Of a stretch of 64,000 nucleotides of DNA, positions 49,406 to 61,574 are shown piece after piece (position 1 is the stretch's first letter; each line of letters opens with the position of its first letter). Position numbers and translations under genes: made by a program. The DNA lies in contig OY821772.1 in assembly GCA_963682175.1 (NCBI GenBank), positions 50,862,925-50,926,924 on the forward strand, read 5' to 3'. The notes under the pieces are model-generated. The model was not told where the DNA came from. It saw nothing but the letters and a program-made list of their open reading frames with translations, and did not search any database. This DNA comes from Triglochin maritima. Lineage: Eukaryota > Streptophyta > Magnoliopsida > Alismatales > Juncaginaceae.

Positions 49406-51900
49406 TGTAACATCCGAACAACGGAAATTTTAAACTTTTTAAATCAAAGGAATCACAAGGATAAATATCATCAAGAGTGAGGACATTACTCAAAGAAATA
49501 CTCAAATATATCTGATACATCATATTACATAAGAGTGTCAAAATAGTGATTACATTAGGAAACGAAATACAAAATACATATAATTACGACAACCTAAAAT
49601 AGACAGACGACAGGATCCAGTCCCAAAGTGCAATTTCCCTCGTTCACCACCCGTCGGAACCTAACGCGGTCCTGAAAATAAACATAACAATAATGCCTGA
49701 GTTTCCATAAGGAAACTCCGTATGACAAGCTCACCTATATGCCATAAGGAAATACAAAGCAGTAAAACAATTCCCACCAAGGGTCAAACCGGACATCTGT
49801 CCTACAATCGATCCCGCTGCCACACAGGCCCCGCGGTCTACAACCACCACTGCTGCCACACAGGCCCAACGGTTCACAGCAACGTCGCGAACACACAGGC
49901 CGCACGGTCCACAACATCGTCGTCGCCACACAGGATGCACGGTCCAAACATCGGGTCTCCGTGGAGACCTACCGTAGGCACATACGGTCTCGTGCAATCA
50001 CTGCCTATCAAGGCCAATCGAACATATCTGCCACACAGAGGGCCCGACAATCGAAACATCCGAACCAAATTCCGCGGGGTCATCGAACTCCACGTGCAGA
50101 CAACAACTCTGCCGCTATAAAAGCACGGCAGCAACCTCCGTATTCAACAAGGTCGATAGTCACTTTACCCAACGACGATTGCGTGCCTGCAGAAAGCAAT
50201 GGGATCCGCAATCCCTCAGGCTGCTACTCTAAGGAGAGAACAATGTACAACTACGTCACCCTCTATAATGCAGAGGCGACACGTCCCAAGTATCCACACT
50301 CTTCCACACAGTGGTCCCTGGGCAGGCACGAGCAACGTACCCACCGTCACCTCCCGGCTCACGCTTCATGCGAGGACACGAGTTTCCGTGGACAGAGTTG
50401 ACACTTCACTAGGACTAGGATTCAGTTCTGGGCTCAAACGGTCGACCGGAAAAGGTATACCAGTCGACCGCTTCCGCAAAGGAATCGGTCGACCGAATGC
50501 CTACAACGGTCGAACTTTGTGCTCAAAACTCGATCCCCAACGGTCGAACAAGAATCTAAAAGCCCCGATACGTGGCCAAATCCAGAGTCTAGTCAAAATC
50601 ACACAAGTCTATTCGGTCGACCGACTCAGGGGTCCTGGTCGACCGAAAAGTACTAGGGGCATCCTAGCATTCTAGGTCATCTACCGGTCGAACAAAATAC
50701 AACGCTCGGTCGAACAATCATACTAAACACTTAAGTTCACTTAAGTTTCGGTCGAACAATCATACTAAACACTTAAGTCCACTTAAGTTCCGGTCGGACA
50801 AAAGGTCTAGGACGGTCGACCGTTTGGATGGTCAATGTCCAGTCCACGCGAAACACGAAGCAACGGTCGAACGATTCTAGGAACCCGTTAGACCGAAAAC
50901 ATCCAGGCAAACCCCAACCCACCAGCACAAGCACTACCAGTCGACCGCCATACGACGTCGTTCGACCAGTGTTGGTTAAGGTCGGGCGAAAACACTAAGC
51001 CGGTCGACCGCCCGTAGGAAACCGGTCGACCGTTGTTCGACAGCAACCTTGCGCCAGCCAATGATTTTACGTCGTTTCCTTGTTTCTGGCGAGGTCTCTG
51101 ACCTCCCGTGACCGACCACAACTCCACCCCAACTTGGGTGAGCAATAAGGCGTCTAATGCAAGAACTTGGCATACCTTCTTCGCGAAGAACGACAAACTT
51201 CACCGGAGCTCACCGCCTTGCTTGCCTCCACCGATCACCACCTCGCACTGAGCTCCCCACCGGTCCCACTCAACGCACGCACGATCACCTTCGGAGCTCG
51301 AGCACAAAAGGAGAGGAAGAGATGGGTGGAGAGGGGAAGAAGAAGAAGAAGAAGAAAAGGAAGAGCAGGAAACGTTGGTTTCCTCTTAAACCTAGACAAG
51401 CCAACCATCACCCATCACCTCAGCCTCACCCATACACTCCAGCCCACTGTTCACCCATGCCTCCCCATCACGTCCACCACTCTTTCCTCCATTCCCATGC
51501 AAACACCATCATTAAGCCCACCTAAACACCAATTAATCCTTAAACAAAGTTAGGGTCTTTAAAATACATCCTCCTTAAAAGTATTTCGTCCTCGAAATCG
51601 CGACAAGCCGCCCACTGAAGCTCCAAGTCCTCCTTCCACACCTGCTTCGTAAAGATGAAAAACACATCACAAACCCAAACCACACTAACAACAAGGCCCA
51701 AAAATAGATAATGTACCTCCCGTTCCGGTGTTGTCACCACTCGCCTCCCCAGCCTGGATGGTGAAGACTCGTCCAGCTCTCTGATCCTGCTCTAGTCGTG
51801 CAACAGATCTTCTGATTCCGCCTATCCCTGCATCTGGGGGTCCGGATCTTCTGTTGGGTCCTCCATGTCTGTTTATAAAGCCTCTGGAAAATGATAGCAA
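49406..51900 (-). mobile_element. Truncated Ty3/gypsy relative of the 37.9-kb element
   Basis: Minus-strand remnant. The 3' LTR runs from 51568 to 49406 (2163 bp; it starts TGTATTTTAAAG and ends 'cggatgttaca', like the young element's ends). It is preceded by a purine tract 'aaggagga' and a pol tail coding 'RDFEDEILLRRM' (51630-51570). Upstream, at 51800-51715, is a gag/protease junction coding 'AGRVFTIQAGEASG', close to '[14 protein letters not shown]' in the young element. Reverse transcriptase, RNase H and integrase are missing between these. No 5' LTR is present before MULE-2 begins. Confidence 0.75.
50438..51040. repeat. Paired GGTCGACC array in the truncated LTR
   Basis: GGTCGACC-type palindromes again in pairs: core offsets are 22 bp (50442/50464), 21 bp (50489/50510), 22 bp (50617/50639) and 22 bp (50688/50710). 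Further copies follow to about 51035. Two of the right-hand members here also have the outer half changed (GGTCGAAC), so the inner-only rule is weaker in this older copy. Confidence 0.8.
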
Positions 51901-52369
51901 TTTGCTCCCTTAAATCCGGTCATAATTGTTGTATGAATCCTAAGTTAAACCCATATGGGCCAGGGGATTCTCCAGGTGCTATTTAAAGTCTACATTTTTT
52001 ATCTCAGGATTTGTGAAAAGAGCTATTGTTACATCTGGGTCCTCAACTTTCCTTTCCATAATTTGATCCCATGCGATGTGGACCTTGAAAGTGTGCCCAC
52101 TATTGAAAATTGTGTGAAAATGTCACGCTATCTCCTCAGCGATACGAGATTTTGCGTTACACATTGGGGGCTACTATTTGTCGCCGGAAAAATACTTAAA
52201 TCGCCCCAAAAATTATTTTTTGCCCTTAACAAATCAATTAATACTTCGTCTCGTGTCTTTAAACAAGGTTTTTGACTCAGTTTTACTCACATTCCTAGTA
52301 CCAACACCACCAAAATGTCTGGCGAAGCACCTGCATCCAGCAAGGTAACAAAGGTGGATTTTTTTTCGA

Positions 52370-52462
52370 CTCGGGCGTCTTAGCCAGATGCCTCCACCAT
52401 GGTCGAGGCGTCTTAGCGAGGCGCCTCTACGTTGGTGGAGGTGTGTGGCGCAGACGCCCGTT
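52370..52462. repeat. GC-rich hairpin block, left side of MULE-2
   Basis: Several 'gaggcgtctt', 'gaggcgcctc' and 'cagacgcccg' inverted copies in a GC-rich island within AT-rich DNA, directly upstream of the transposase. Confidence 0.6.
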
Positions 52463-52502
52463 TTTTTATATTTTCTATTAAATTAATTTCTTTCAAGTTC
52501 CG

Positions 52503-54460
52503 TTGCAAGATTTCGGTGGTGATGGAGTAGATTACAATGAACTTTTTTATAGTAAACAAATATTTACAACAATCGAGGAAGCTTATAAATGGGCGAAACA
52601 AGTTGCAACAGGAGTTGGATTTTTTTGGTTATATCATCATACAAACCAAAAGCATATAACCGGATGGATTGTTACCGGAGATGTGATCACAGACATGAAA
52701 TAACTTCTCGTGATACGAGTATTGCACTACGAAAGAACAAAAAAAGAAAAGGTTGCGATTGTCGTTTTTTGGTAAAAGTCGTCGAGTGACGGGATCGTGA
52801 TGGATGAATCGTTGTTTCTAGTAGCACATATAGGCAGCACAACCACGCACTTGCAGGTTATTAAGAGGGTCACCGACAGGTCGGTGGACTTAGTGCTGGG
52901 GTCAAGCAAATTGTTCGTGATATGACAGAGGCATAAGCAAGACCACGTAACATTTTGTTGGCGGTAAAGGAGAAATTCTCGGAGGATAATCTCAATCAAA
53001 GACACATTTATAACTTCAGAGAGTACATGAGGAGGACGAAATCTGAAGATAGGAATCTCGCTCAGCAGTTTCTCAGTCAGGCAGTGCAGTATAACTATTT
53101 GCATTGGATTGTGGCATATGAAGAAACTAATGTCCTCACTCACGTAATTTTGGCACATCCGACTTCAGTTCAGTTGTTGTGTACATACCCATTCGTAATA
53201 TGCATGGATTCGACGTATAAGACGAACAACTACAAGATGCCTTTGTTTGATATGGTTGAGGTTACTCCAACAAACATGAATTTCCTCGCCGGATATGCAA
53301 TTTTGAAGGATGAGACCGAGTCTAGTTACCAGTGGGTGTTGGAGAGGTTGCGAGATCTATTATTGAATATTGTTAGTCCGACTGCAATAATAACGGACCG
53401 GTAGATGGGTCAGATGCGACTAGTGGCAGAGGTTTTCCTGAGTTTACTCATTTACTTTGCACCTGACATATCAACAAAGACGTGTACAACTATGCATACC
53501 ACGTATTTGGCAAGAGCAAGCAGCTTGCAGAGAGTTTTAGGCGTGGAAAGTAGAGGAGAGTCATGCTTTCTGATTCACAGGCGGATTATGATAAAGCAGT
53601 CCGTAACATGAAAGATTCTTACAAGTCCTGGCCAGTGCTGACGGAGTATGTGGAAGACACGTGGTTGATGCATAAAGAAAAGTTTGTTATCAATTGGACG
53701 AATAAACTGCATGGTGGAAAGTGCACATTCAGCTCTGAAAAGTTGAATCACTACATCGACTGCCGTTCTCGACACTCTTTTCGACCGCGTGAACTCGGCT
53801 ATTGAAATACAGCTGACGAATATTCGGAACTTTCTTGAAGATTTGAGATGTCGAATTTTAGCAAACTACATATGTCCTTTGTTTCAGCATATAAATGACC
53901 CAGTTTCGCATCGATGCTTGTCGTTATTGACTCAGGAGTTGAACAGAATGCAAGACTTAAGTAATGAAGTTGAATATCGTTGCGGGTGTGCTTTTCTGAC
54001 ATCACATGGGATTCTTTGTGCTTGTACCATGTATGAGTGTTTTGCGTCAGGTGATGGAATTTATTTAGAGCAGATTCATCCATTCTGGAAAACACTTGTC
54101 ATTGGAGAAGGAGTCCAGATGTCAGAGTTTGTGGATTAGTCAGCACAAGACGTTGAGCATTTTCGGAAGCTCGTTGATGAGATTTTGTAGAGCAACCCTG
54201 CATTAATTCGTATTGTCTCTCGTATTTTATACAAACAGTTACACCCCGATCAATTAAACTATGGAGAACCCGCAGAAAATATTAAGGTACGAGGTCGACC
54301 TAGGAGAAAGTCGACAAGTCGGGACCCGAGTGCTTCGAGTATGCTGAGCGAGGTCGTGGTCGGTCTAGCACTAGTAGGAGCAGGGGTCGTGGTCGGTCTT
54401 CCAATTCGTCTCGATCGTCCGTGAACATGGGCACAGGATATGGTATGACGATATCTTTGT
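52503..54460 (+). pseudogene. MULE transposase (FAR1-like type), broken
   Basis: A FAR1-like N-terminal part (52503-52790; 'FTTIEEAYKWAKQVATGVGF') is followed after frame changes by the MULE DDE domain at 52955-53404. That domain has 'ICMDSTYKTNNYKMPLFDMV' (first Asp), 'WVLERLRDLLL' and 'PTAIITDR' (second Asp), then a stop codon directly after Asp-Arg. Homology continues past the stop with 'MRLVAEVFL' and, in other frames, to a SWIM-like zinc finger at 53960-54110 ('YRCGCAFLTSHGILCAC'), in which the usual His is Thr. A Ser/Arg-Gly-rich tail follows at 54290-54420. Originally a cut-and-paste transposase; stops and frameshifts make it inactive. Confidence 0.8.
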
Positions 54461-54554
54461 TGTTATTTAATATATATCACTAATCTAGATAGGGTTGAAT
54501 ATATTATCTCTTAATTTTGTTGTTTTAATGTATTGTCATTTCTCTATCTTACAG

Positions 54555-54955
54555 TGTCCGGACGTATTGACGTGGACAACTTCCCATATGTTGATAAACT
54601 GTGACGAATCACTTTAACATTTGTGGAGAGGTGGAATGACGTACGTGTTGATGACAACTTTGGATATCGATGTGTTGCCGATGTCTTCGATGGTGGTCAA
54701 GACAACTGGTCGTACGCCCGTCGTGTGATTTCTAATGAGATAGATGCACATCCTATTTATAAGAGTGTCTATTTTGGCAATGTGGTACAGGCTCGTCAAC
54801 GAATTGATTGGGGCGGGGGAGCTTGTCACGAGGATCATTATATGGAGGTTTGGGCTGACTTGTTTTCGATTGCTAATTTTTACAAGTGTGCGGTCATGTA
54901 TTTCTCAATGGGAACAGATGGTTCGTTGTTCTCGTGTCTTACTGTGCTACCTTGA
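54555..54955 (+). pseudogene. OTU-like cysteine protease domain, active Cys lost
   Basis: The frame contains 'VDDNFGYRCVADVF', which lines up with the OTU motif Asp-Gly-Asn-Cys-Gly-Phe-Arg. The catalytic Cys position is Phe here. It continues with 'YARRVISNEIDAHPIYKSVY' and 'HYMEVWADLFSIANFYKCAV', as in OTU domains found in some plant MULEs. It lies just downstream of the transposase on the same strand, after a stop and a possible splice acceptor (54554), so it was probably the C-terminal part of the same transcript. OTU proteases cleave ubiquitin; this copy should not. Confidence 0.7.
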
Positions 54956-55599
54956 GAGAGTATGTCTGCCACGACGAGGCATGTCAGAGAGTTGGCCATT
55001 GCTCATTTAAGGAGTTACAGACATTTTATTCGTTTCGAATTAGCTGATGATTTCTCAGTACCTCCTATAGCGACCTTGTGGTATCAAATGCGACATGAGA
55101 GTGTTGTTGGATGAGAGGATCAGTACCAAAGTAGGATGACGTATTGGAACCGGTTACGTAGTACATTTTGATTGTGATTTGTAATGCATTTGTAATGTAT
55201 AATATATCGTGTATTTGTACTTATATCGTGATGTTCGTTTACCAGATTTTAAATTTAAGTATTATTTGATATCTAAAGAAATAAGTAGAAGATATGTTCG
55301 TGAGAAATAAGTATTAAAAATACGATAGTCAAAGAAATAAGTAGAAGATATGTTTGTAAGAAATAAATAATAAGAGTACACAGATAAGCATAAGCAAATA
55401 CCAACAAATGTAGTAACAGTGCAACATATAATAAAACGATAGTAAGAGCAAGTCAACTAGAGCTCAGCATCTGAATCATGGTCCGAAATGCCCAACTGGT
55501 TGTTCCAATCCTCGATGAGGCGATCTCAATTTGTACATGCAAGTCTCGTATCCTCAATCGGCATCATGTCTCTCTGTCGCAAGAACGACTGCGTATACC

Positions 55600-56951
55600 G
55601 TATCATCATACTCATCCACTGTATGTAACATAAAAATTAGTGTACATTAACAATAGAAACAAAATATACATTACAATTACAAATAAAATTAGATAAAGTT
55701 ACCACATCGGCACATGTCCTATCAAGTGGTCTCTCCGGTCTCGGAATGATACCGCGTACGAGTAGTGGATGTGAGCACCTACCGAACCACTGCAAATAAT
55801 CTGGAGCACAAGTGGAGGGGTCGTGGCTACGACTCAGATCGTCTAGGTGTACTCGTCTTACTCTCGGAAATGTCCTCCAAACCGATTCCGCGAACGAAAC
55901 ACTATGCTTGACGTCGTACGACGTCGCAATCGCAGACGTACCGCATGCTCAGGCGTCGGGATGTCAACCGGGATCACCTGAGCATAACCTAACTGACGTA
56001 ACATGTGATCAGATAAATAAGGCTATGTGATATCCCTATAACGAATAACGCCCATAAATGTAGTCTTCGGCACAGCTACAACAGGTTCAGGACCATACGA
56101 CAACCACACCACCTAAATGTTTATACGATAATAATAATAAAGTTGAAATTTAAATAAACGCAAATGATATATACATTATATACCTGCAATGCAGTTATCT
56201 GATCTAGCTGCCTACAAATAGAAAGAAGTCGACCCTCGCTCTTATCTTCGGCCCGGACAGCCCACATACGCGAACAATGATGACCACGCTCAATAATCTT
56301 CCGCTCCCGATGCGGGCGGAAAGCAGGAAAATACTCATAGATCCAAGCCTGCAGCAGTGTAAGATAACCTGTAATCCCAGAACAATCAGCACGACTCGAT
56401 ATACCCAGCTGGCGATACAGATATATCAACGTCGCTGACCCCCACGAGTACTGACCAATGGTATCTGGATCCCTCGCCTCCAATAGGTCGGGTGGTCTGA
56501 CTCTGGTATCGCTCTTATCAATGCAGGAAAACATGTTGTACGACAAGTGACCCAATCCACTGTCACTAACGGTCGTCGTCATATCATCAGTCATTACTGA
56601 ACGCCAAGCCTGTAATGTCGTACAGGCTCTGTGCCGATTATGGCACTTCAAAACCTTCCGATCCTCACCATCCCAGATGCGTCTGGCGATGTGGCCTCCG
56701 AAACTCGGAATGACGTTGTCATCTAGAGGACCACCTGACATCATATCCGTCACGATCCTAGACTCGTCATCACCCCTCTTCTTCTTCTTCTGAGTTTGGG
56801 CGTCTGATGTGCACGAACTCGAATCACCGGCCACCTCGACCCTTCCTAATGACCAACTCAGCCGAAGGACTACAATGTCGCCCCCGTCCTCGACCGTACT
56901 GTTGTATCGCCTCCTCCTATGGCTCCAAGCCATACCGGCCCCCATCGTCAC
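55600..56951 (-). pseudogene. Plant mobile domain (PMD) gene of MULE-2
   Basis: The longest frame (56951-56121) has an acidic/basic N-terminal part with 'SDAQTQKKKKRGDDES', then the PMD core 'IGQYSWGSATLIYLYRQLGI', 'GYLTLLQAWIYEYFPAF' and 'RPHRERK'. After a likely intron, a second part near 56060-55830 reads 'DHMLRQLGYAQVIPVDIP' and 'RNRFGGHFRE' before stops, the typical end of this domain. The gene is convergent with the transposase, the arrangement of mudrA and mudrB in maize MuDR. The role of PMD in such elements is unknown. In-frame stops in the second part suggest decay, but an intron could explain one of them. Confidence 0.7.
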
Positions 56952-57527
56952 TCTCGTCGTGACTCCTCAACTCATCTGAATCATCCTCATCGTCGAAAGA
57001 ATCCTCAGTTGTCTGACGATGACGTAAAAGATATCTTTATCCTAACAGAAGCAAAAATACCCCGTCTAGGTGGATGACGAGGACATGACTCATCTACTAT
57101 AATACGTACCGTGCGTAAGGGAATTGATTTCTCTTTTCCTTCACAGTAACCCGATGACTATTAATTCAATTTTAAAAATAATTTTTTTAATGAATTTACA
57201 AAAATAATTAAACTAATTATTAACTTAGTAATCAAATTATTTAGCAATTACCAAAATTTATAATCAATAATCCTTTACTAAAATCATACACATTAATTAT
57301 TAACTTAATAATCAATTTATTTAGCAATTATCACAAATTATAATCAATAATTTCTTACTAAAATAATTAAACTAATTATTAACTTAATAGTCAATTTATT
57401 TAGTAATTATCACAATTTATAATCAATAAATGATTTACTAAACTAATTTAATTCATTATTAACATAATATTCAATTTATTTTGAAATTATCACAATTTAT
57501 AATCAATTTAAATAATTAAAAAAAATT

Positions 57528-57650
57528 GGGGCGTCTACCGGCGACGCCCTATTCGGGGAGGCGTATGTCAGAGCCGCCTCCCCCTTGGGGGAGGCGGCTC
57601 CCGCAAATGCCTCCTCTTTCGGTCGGGCGTCCGCGGGAGACGTCCGACCC
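57528..57650. repeat. GC-rich hairpin block, right side of MULE-2
   Basis: Inverted copies 'gggcgtct...gacgccc', 'ggaggcg...cgcctcc' and 'gggcgtccgcgggagacgtc'. A perfect stem 'agccgcctccccc/gggggaggcggct' lies at about 57571-57599. It sits upstream of the PMD gene, mirroring the block upstream of the transposase. Confidence 0.65.
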
Positions 57651-57899
57651 AAAAAATAATTAAAATAATTAAATAAATAAACAAGGTAATTTACAAGATT
57701 TGAGTAATTTAGGGCGTCCGTTGGTTCTTTTTCTGACTTCCGAGACATTTTATCTGGTGAATATAAGAGTAATATGAAGAGAGAGTGGTGTTAGGAGAGT
57801 GAAATGAAGAATTATTTAAGTAGAAATGTTTGAAGGACAAAATGGTAATATGTGAGGACGATTTAAGTAGTTTTAAGGAGATGAATAACAGTTCAGCAT

Positions 57900-59152
57900 T
57901 CGTTTGGCCACTGATTTTTAGCCAAGTGATTGTGATTCGTCGACTTCTTATAATTTGCGGATGGAGAGACATCTTCACAGTTCGGGGAGATAAGGAAGCG
58001 ATCTACTGTAGCCCAAATCAGCACCATTGTCCATTACGACTTGCAACTGCCAACCCATCATCGTTAATATGAAAGCATATTTCCGTTCACACATGGCACA
58101 TCCCCACATAAACATGTTAAAGATTTTGCTACTATTTCCTCCGTAAACTCAATAAGCATCTGCACGTCCTGACGACGTAGAGGATCCGTATCCTTGTGGT
58201 GTGCCAATTATTAAATATCTAACTATCTAAGCCAGCTATTACAAAGTATCTTCCAACTCCAATCAGTGTGCACTTCTTTTTCTTTGTCCTTGAAGATGCG
58301 TATTTAATTATTTATATGTTTCATCCCGAATCAGAGTTCCAGTCAATGATTTGGTTGCAGTGGGCTATGTCTGTTCAGTTTCCTCTCTCGTTTGTTTTTT
58401 TTAAGAAAAATGAAGGGTTATTTATTGGATCTTCCCCCAAAAATCTTGAATTTGGATTTACACTTGGTAACTTTTCACTTTGCAGCCCTTACAACCTTCT
58501 TCTCTTTAGTCTTGATAGATGATGATGATGATGATGATGAGATTGTCTTTTGGGAGAAACATTGAATAGCTTGGGGTTGCTGTAACAAACTAGTAATTTT
58601 CAAGGCAATTATGTCATTATATTAGGGAACTTATTCAGGCTTGCTCCTTGCTATTATGCCAAAAATTGTAACCCCGTTAGGGGACGGGGAGAGCCTTACT
58701 CTACTACGGTCTACGGATAGTCATGATGTGGTCCATAGTACGGTTATTTTAATTTCAAAAAAAAATCAAGGCACTTGATTGATTTCGTGAGATTTATTGC
58801 AATTTGAAAAAGACAAAAAAATCTCAAGTTGTTTAAATATTACTATATGAGGGTTAACAGGTTCACGAAATGAAAGGGCAACGGAAGATATATAATTAGG
58901 ATGCTTTTAATTTCAGGCCCCGCTTAAAATTCGAGGAAATTGAAAAAAACAAGGCGGAGGGGGACAAAGCACAAGCAAAGACGAAAAGTTCCAGAACAAG
59001 CATATATATATAGGTTCTATTTGTATCGGGAACCCGGTTCAAAAATTAAAGAAATTACTAGCATTCTAGTTAAACCACTTAACACAAAGTATATATTGTT
59101 AAATTCAGTAGTGATAATGGTAGTGGTAGCTTTTATAAAAAATATAATTGCA
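57900..59152. other. Intergenic, no gene supported
   Basis: AT-rich. Contains a (GAT)n microsatellite at 58519-58541. Short ORFs lack recognisable features. Confidence 0.5.
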
Positions 59153-59917
59153 TATTTGGTTCGATGTGGTTGAAATTTGATCACATGGAATTCAATTCCA
59201 CGTAATTACATTACATTGTTTGTTAACATTGAAATTCATAGTATGAATTGTAATGTTATTCAAAAAATAATTTAATAATTTCAATAATATGACAAGTTTT
59301 TAGTAACTTGGAATTGTTTAATTACAATGTAATGTAATCGGCTTACAACTATACATTTCGTAATCCAATCACTTTGAAATGGTGTAATTGGATTACTCCT
59401 GCAATTTAATTACACCTCTAGAATTTATGGATAACCTGGACTCCACGATTATGAGGTTAAATTGAGGGAAAAGGTAGAATATATCTTATCTTAACAGCAG
59501 TAAAGGAGAGATTGAGAGAGAGAGATGAAGAAGAGAGGTAGTTAAAACTTAAAACGATTGGTGATTGGGTTTTACTTTATTAGGAAGTTATTGAATGAAT
59601 ATACTTATATACATGGAGTGGTGGACCACCATATTTCTAACGGTGGGTGACCGACTTAAAACTCTTATTCGGGTTAACTAGTTTGACCCGATTACGACAT
59701 GAATTCACTACAAAAGATACAAATGAGATAATTGACCTACTTTATGTGCCTAATACATAATCCAAGTGTATATATGCTAAGAAGGTTAGACTTCGATCTG
59801 AATAAATACTCACTCCAAATCTTAACAACAACCTCTAATATTCTCAACCCAAACACTCGTAATGTAATTCGGGGTGTAATTGGATTACATTACATCTTCA
59901 ATTACAGCCAACCAAAC
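59153..59917. mobile_element. Possible MITE with 'taattacattac' ends
   Basis: The left part has 'tttggttcgatgtggttgaa' and 'cacgtaattacattacattg'; the right part has 'gtaattggattacattacat' and 'cagccaaccaaac'. The ends are loosely inverted (ttTGGTT.. / ..AACCAaa), and inverted 'gtaattacattac'-type motifs occur inside. No target duplication was found; it may be two nested or adjacent pieces. Confidence 0.35.
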
Positions 59918-60365
59918 AGAACCGAAGTGTACCAACAATTGTACTACGTTCATATACAACTATACAAGGTACGTGTAATTTTTATCTTCCGGTAAACGAA
60001 TGAATCGGGCGGCTCGTATTTATGTATAAAATATTGGTTGTCGATTTGGGAGCAAGATCCACAAATTGTGGATAAGTTCGGGCAACTTCTTGTCTCTTTT
60101 GGAATACACTATTGTTTGATCGGTAAATCGAGTCTAAGCTCTTAACATTGAATTGCAAGCTATAGTCAATTCAGCCAAACTGTTTCCCGTGCCCACTTCT
60201 TTATATTCAGGTAGAATGTAAGGGTTAAATGTGATTCTTGTAAGTTACAATGCGCATGTATTTAAGAAATCAAACTATAGTTTCTTTACCCATCCTTTTC
60301 TTTATGGGCAGTGGACCACAATACTCTTTATTTAAATAAATAGACATCTACGGAATTAATATTTA

Positions 60366-60647
60366 GGGTTAATTACAGTTTACTCCATGAATTATGCATT
60401 GATATCACTTTGCACTCCTGAACTTTCAAAGTTAACAGTTACATCTCTTAAATTTTCATTTTGTAATACTTTGTCCTCCTGAATTTCAAATTTTCATTAT
60501 TTAATACACACTCAATGTTTTTCCCAAATTTTGTTGTTGTGTCTCTAATACACTCCTAAAACTATATTTACGTGAAAGTTTAGATCAAAATGGAGGTCGA
60601 ATATGGTTACAATTTGGGTCAAATTGAGTGTCAAATTGTAATTAACC
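60366..60647. mobile_element. Mutator-type MITE with 9-10 bp TSD
   Basis: A 282-bp element with inverted ends 'gggttaattacagttt' and 'aaattgtaattaacc'. It is bounded by the exact decamer 'ttaatattta' (60356-60365 and 60648-60657). A 9-bp duplication, the MULE signature, is contained in it. No coding capacity; this end sequence is widespread in plants. Confidence 0.85.
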
Positions 60648-61129
60648 TTAATATTTATTATTTAAAGATGCAAGCACATCCTGTAAAGCACATAATTAAG
60701 TTTGTCCAAAAGGTTAAGGTACGCTATTTTTTTCGAGGCTTAAATGAAAATTACTGCCATGACCATAGGCTAACAAGAGTTGGATAATGTTTTAATATCT
60801 TTCCATATACTTCATGATGTAGTACCAACGCTCAGTATTTTCAGTTTGTTTACGGTACTAAAATTAAGACATAATATATATTACGAAACAACGAAATTAA
60901 TTGAAAATATAGGACTTATTGTTTCAAAAATAATTTAATCATCCTAAATTCATAACATGTCAAGTTGTCTTTTTTTGGCATCATTCCCCTCAATGCTTTA
61001 TATATATATATATCCATAGCTCTACAAAAATAGAAAAATATTATAATTTGTTATAAAATTTGACAACTACAACGTATTATTATGGTTTAAAGTAGTAATT
61101 TAATAGAAATTACAATTGCACAATCTACT

Positions 61130-61560
61130 TCAAATCTTTCCTGCGTTTGTCCAAAACTAAAGGATCAAACCAATATGCAATATTTGTATCGGGACAAATA
61201 ACAGCTAACATCCGATAATCACTAGATAAAATTCATTTAAAAAAACATAATTAAAATTCATGTAAAAACACATCTCTCCCAATATGGTGCAAGATAATAC
61301 ATCTTGCCCCCTCAAGCATCACCTTCGCAATATCTTGCAGTTGGGTGTTGTCATTTTGTCCTCCGGGGTGGCAGATCAATGTTGGACATAAATATCCAAA
61401 TATTTTTCCATAAGGTATTTGGTAAAGACACCTATATATTACAATCAATAATTTAAATGTCAAAACTAAAACATAAACAAATACCGTGAAAAGTAACATG
61501 TATATGAATGACTTACTTTAAACAAACTTGAACGATCGTTATATTCAATTTGTCAGACTT
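61130..61560 (-). pseudogene. Ulp1-like (C48) protease remnant of the CACTA element
   Basis: Minus-strand fragments in several frames: 'MQFLKSDKLNITIVQVCLK' (from 61573), 'YGKIFGYLCPTLICHPGGQN' and 'ARCIILHHIGRDVFLHEF' (61499-61251), then 'MLAVICPDTNIAYWFDPLVL' near 61200. The order matches the C-terminal Ulp1-like domain found in plant CACTA-type ORFs, in which Gly-x-His-Trp carries the catalytic His. Here that place reads Gly-Arg-Asp, so the His is lost. Identification is moderate, from short stretches. Confidence 0.5.
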
Positions 61561-61574
61561 TAGAAATTGCATGA

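Larger units (their letters stand above)
52166..57891. mobile_element. MULE-2: MuDR-like element with transposase-OTU and convergent PMD gene
   Basis: Imperfect inverted ends: 'ctactatttgtcgccgg' with 'aatacttaaatcgcc' at 52166-52205, and 'gacgatttaagtagtttt' with 'ggagatgaataaca' at 57857-57890. A plus-strand transposase followed by an OTU-like ORF (52500-54955) faces a minus-strand PMD gene (56951 to about 55600). GC-rich 'ggcgtc/gacgcc' hairpin blocks lie just inside each end. I found no clear 9-bp target duplication. All ORFs are broken. Confidence 0.7.

Noticed and set aside
49722..50675. Overlapping ORFs of 132-158 codons
   Set aside because: They are within the minus-strand LTR of the truncated Ty3 element, in several frames, with no domain.
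51157..51553. ORFs of 122-128 codons near 51.2-51.5 kb
   Set aside because: They lie within the truncated LTR and have no recognisable domain.
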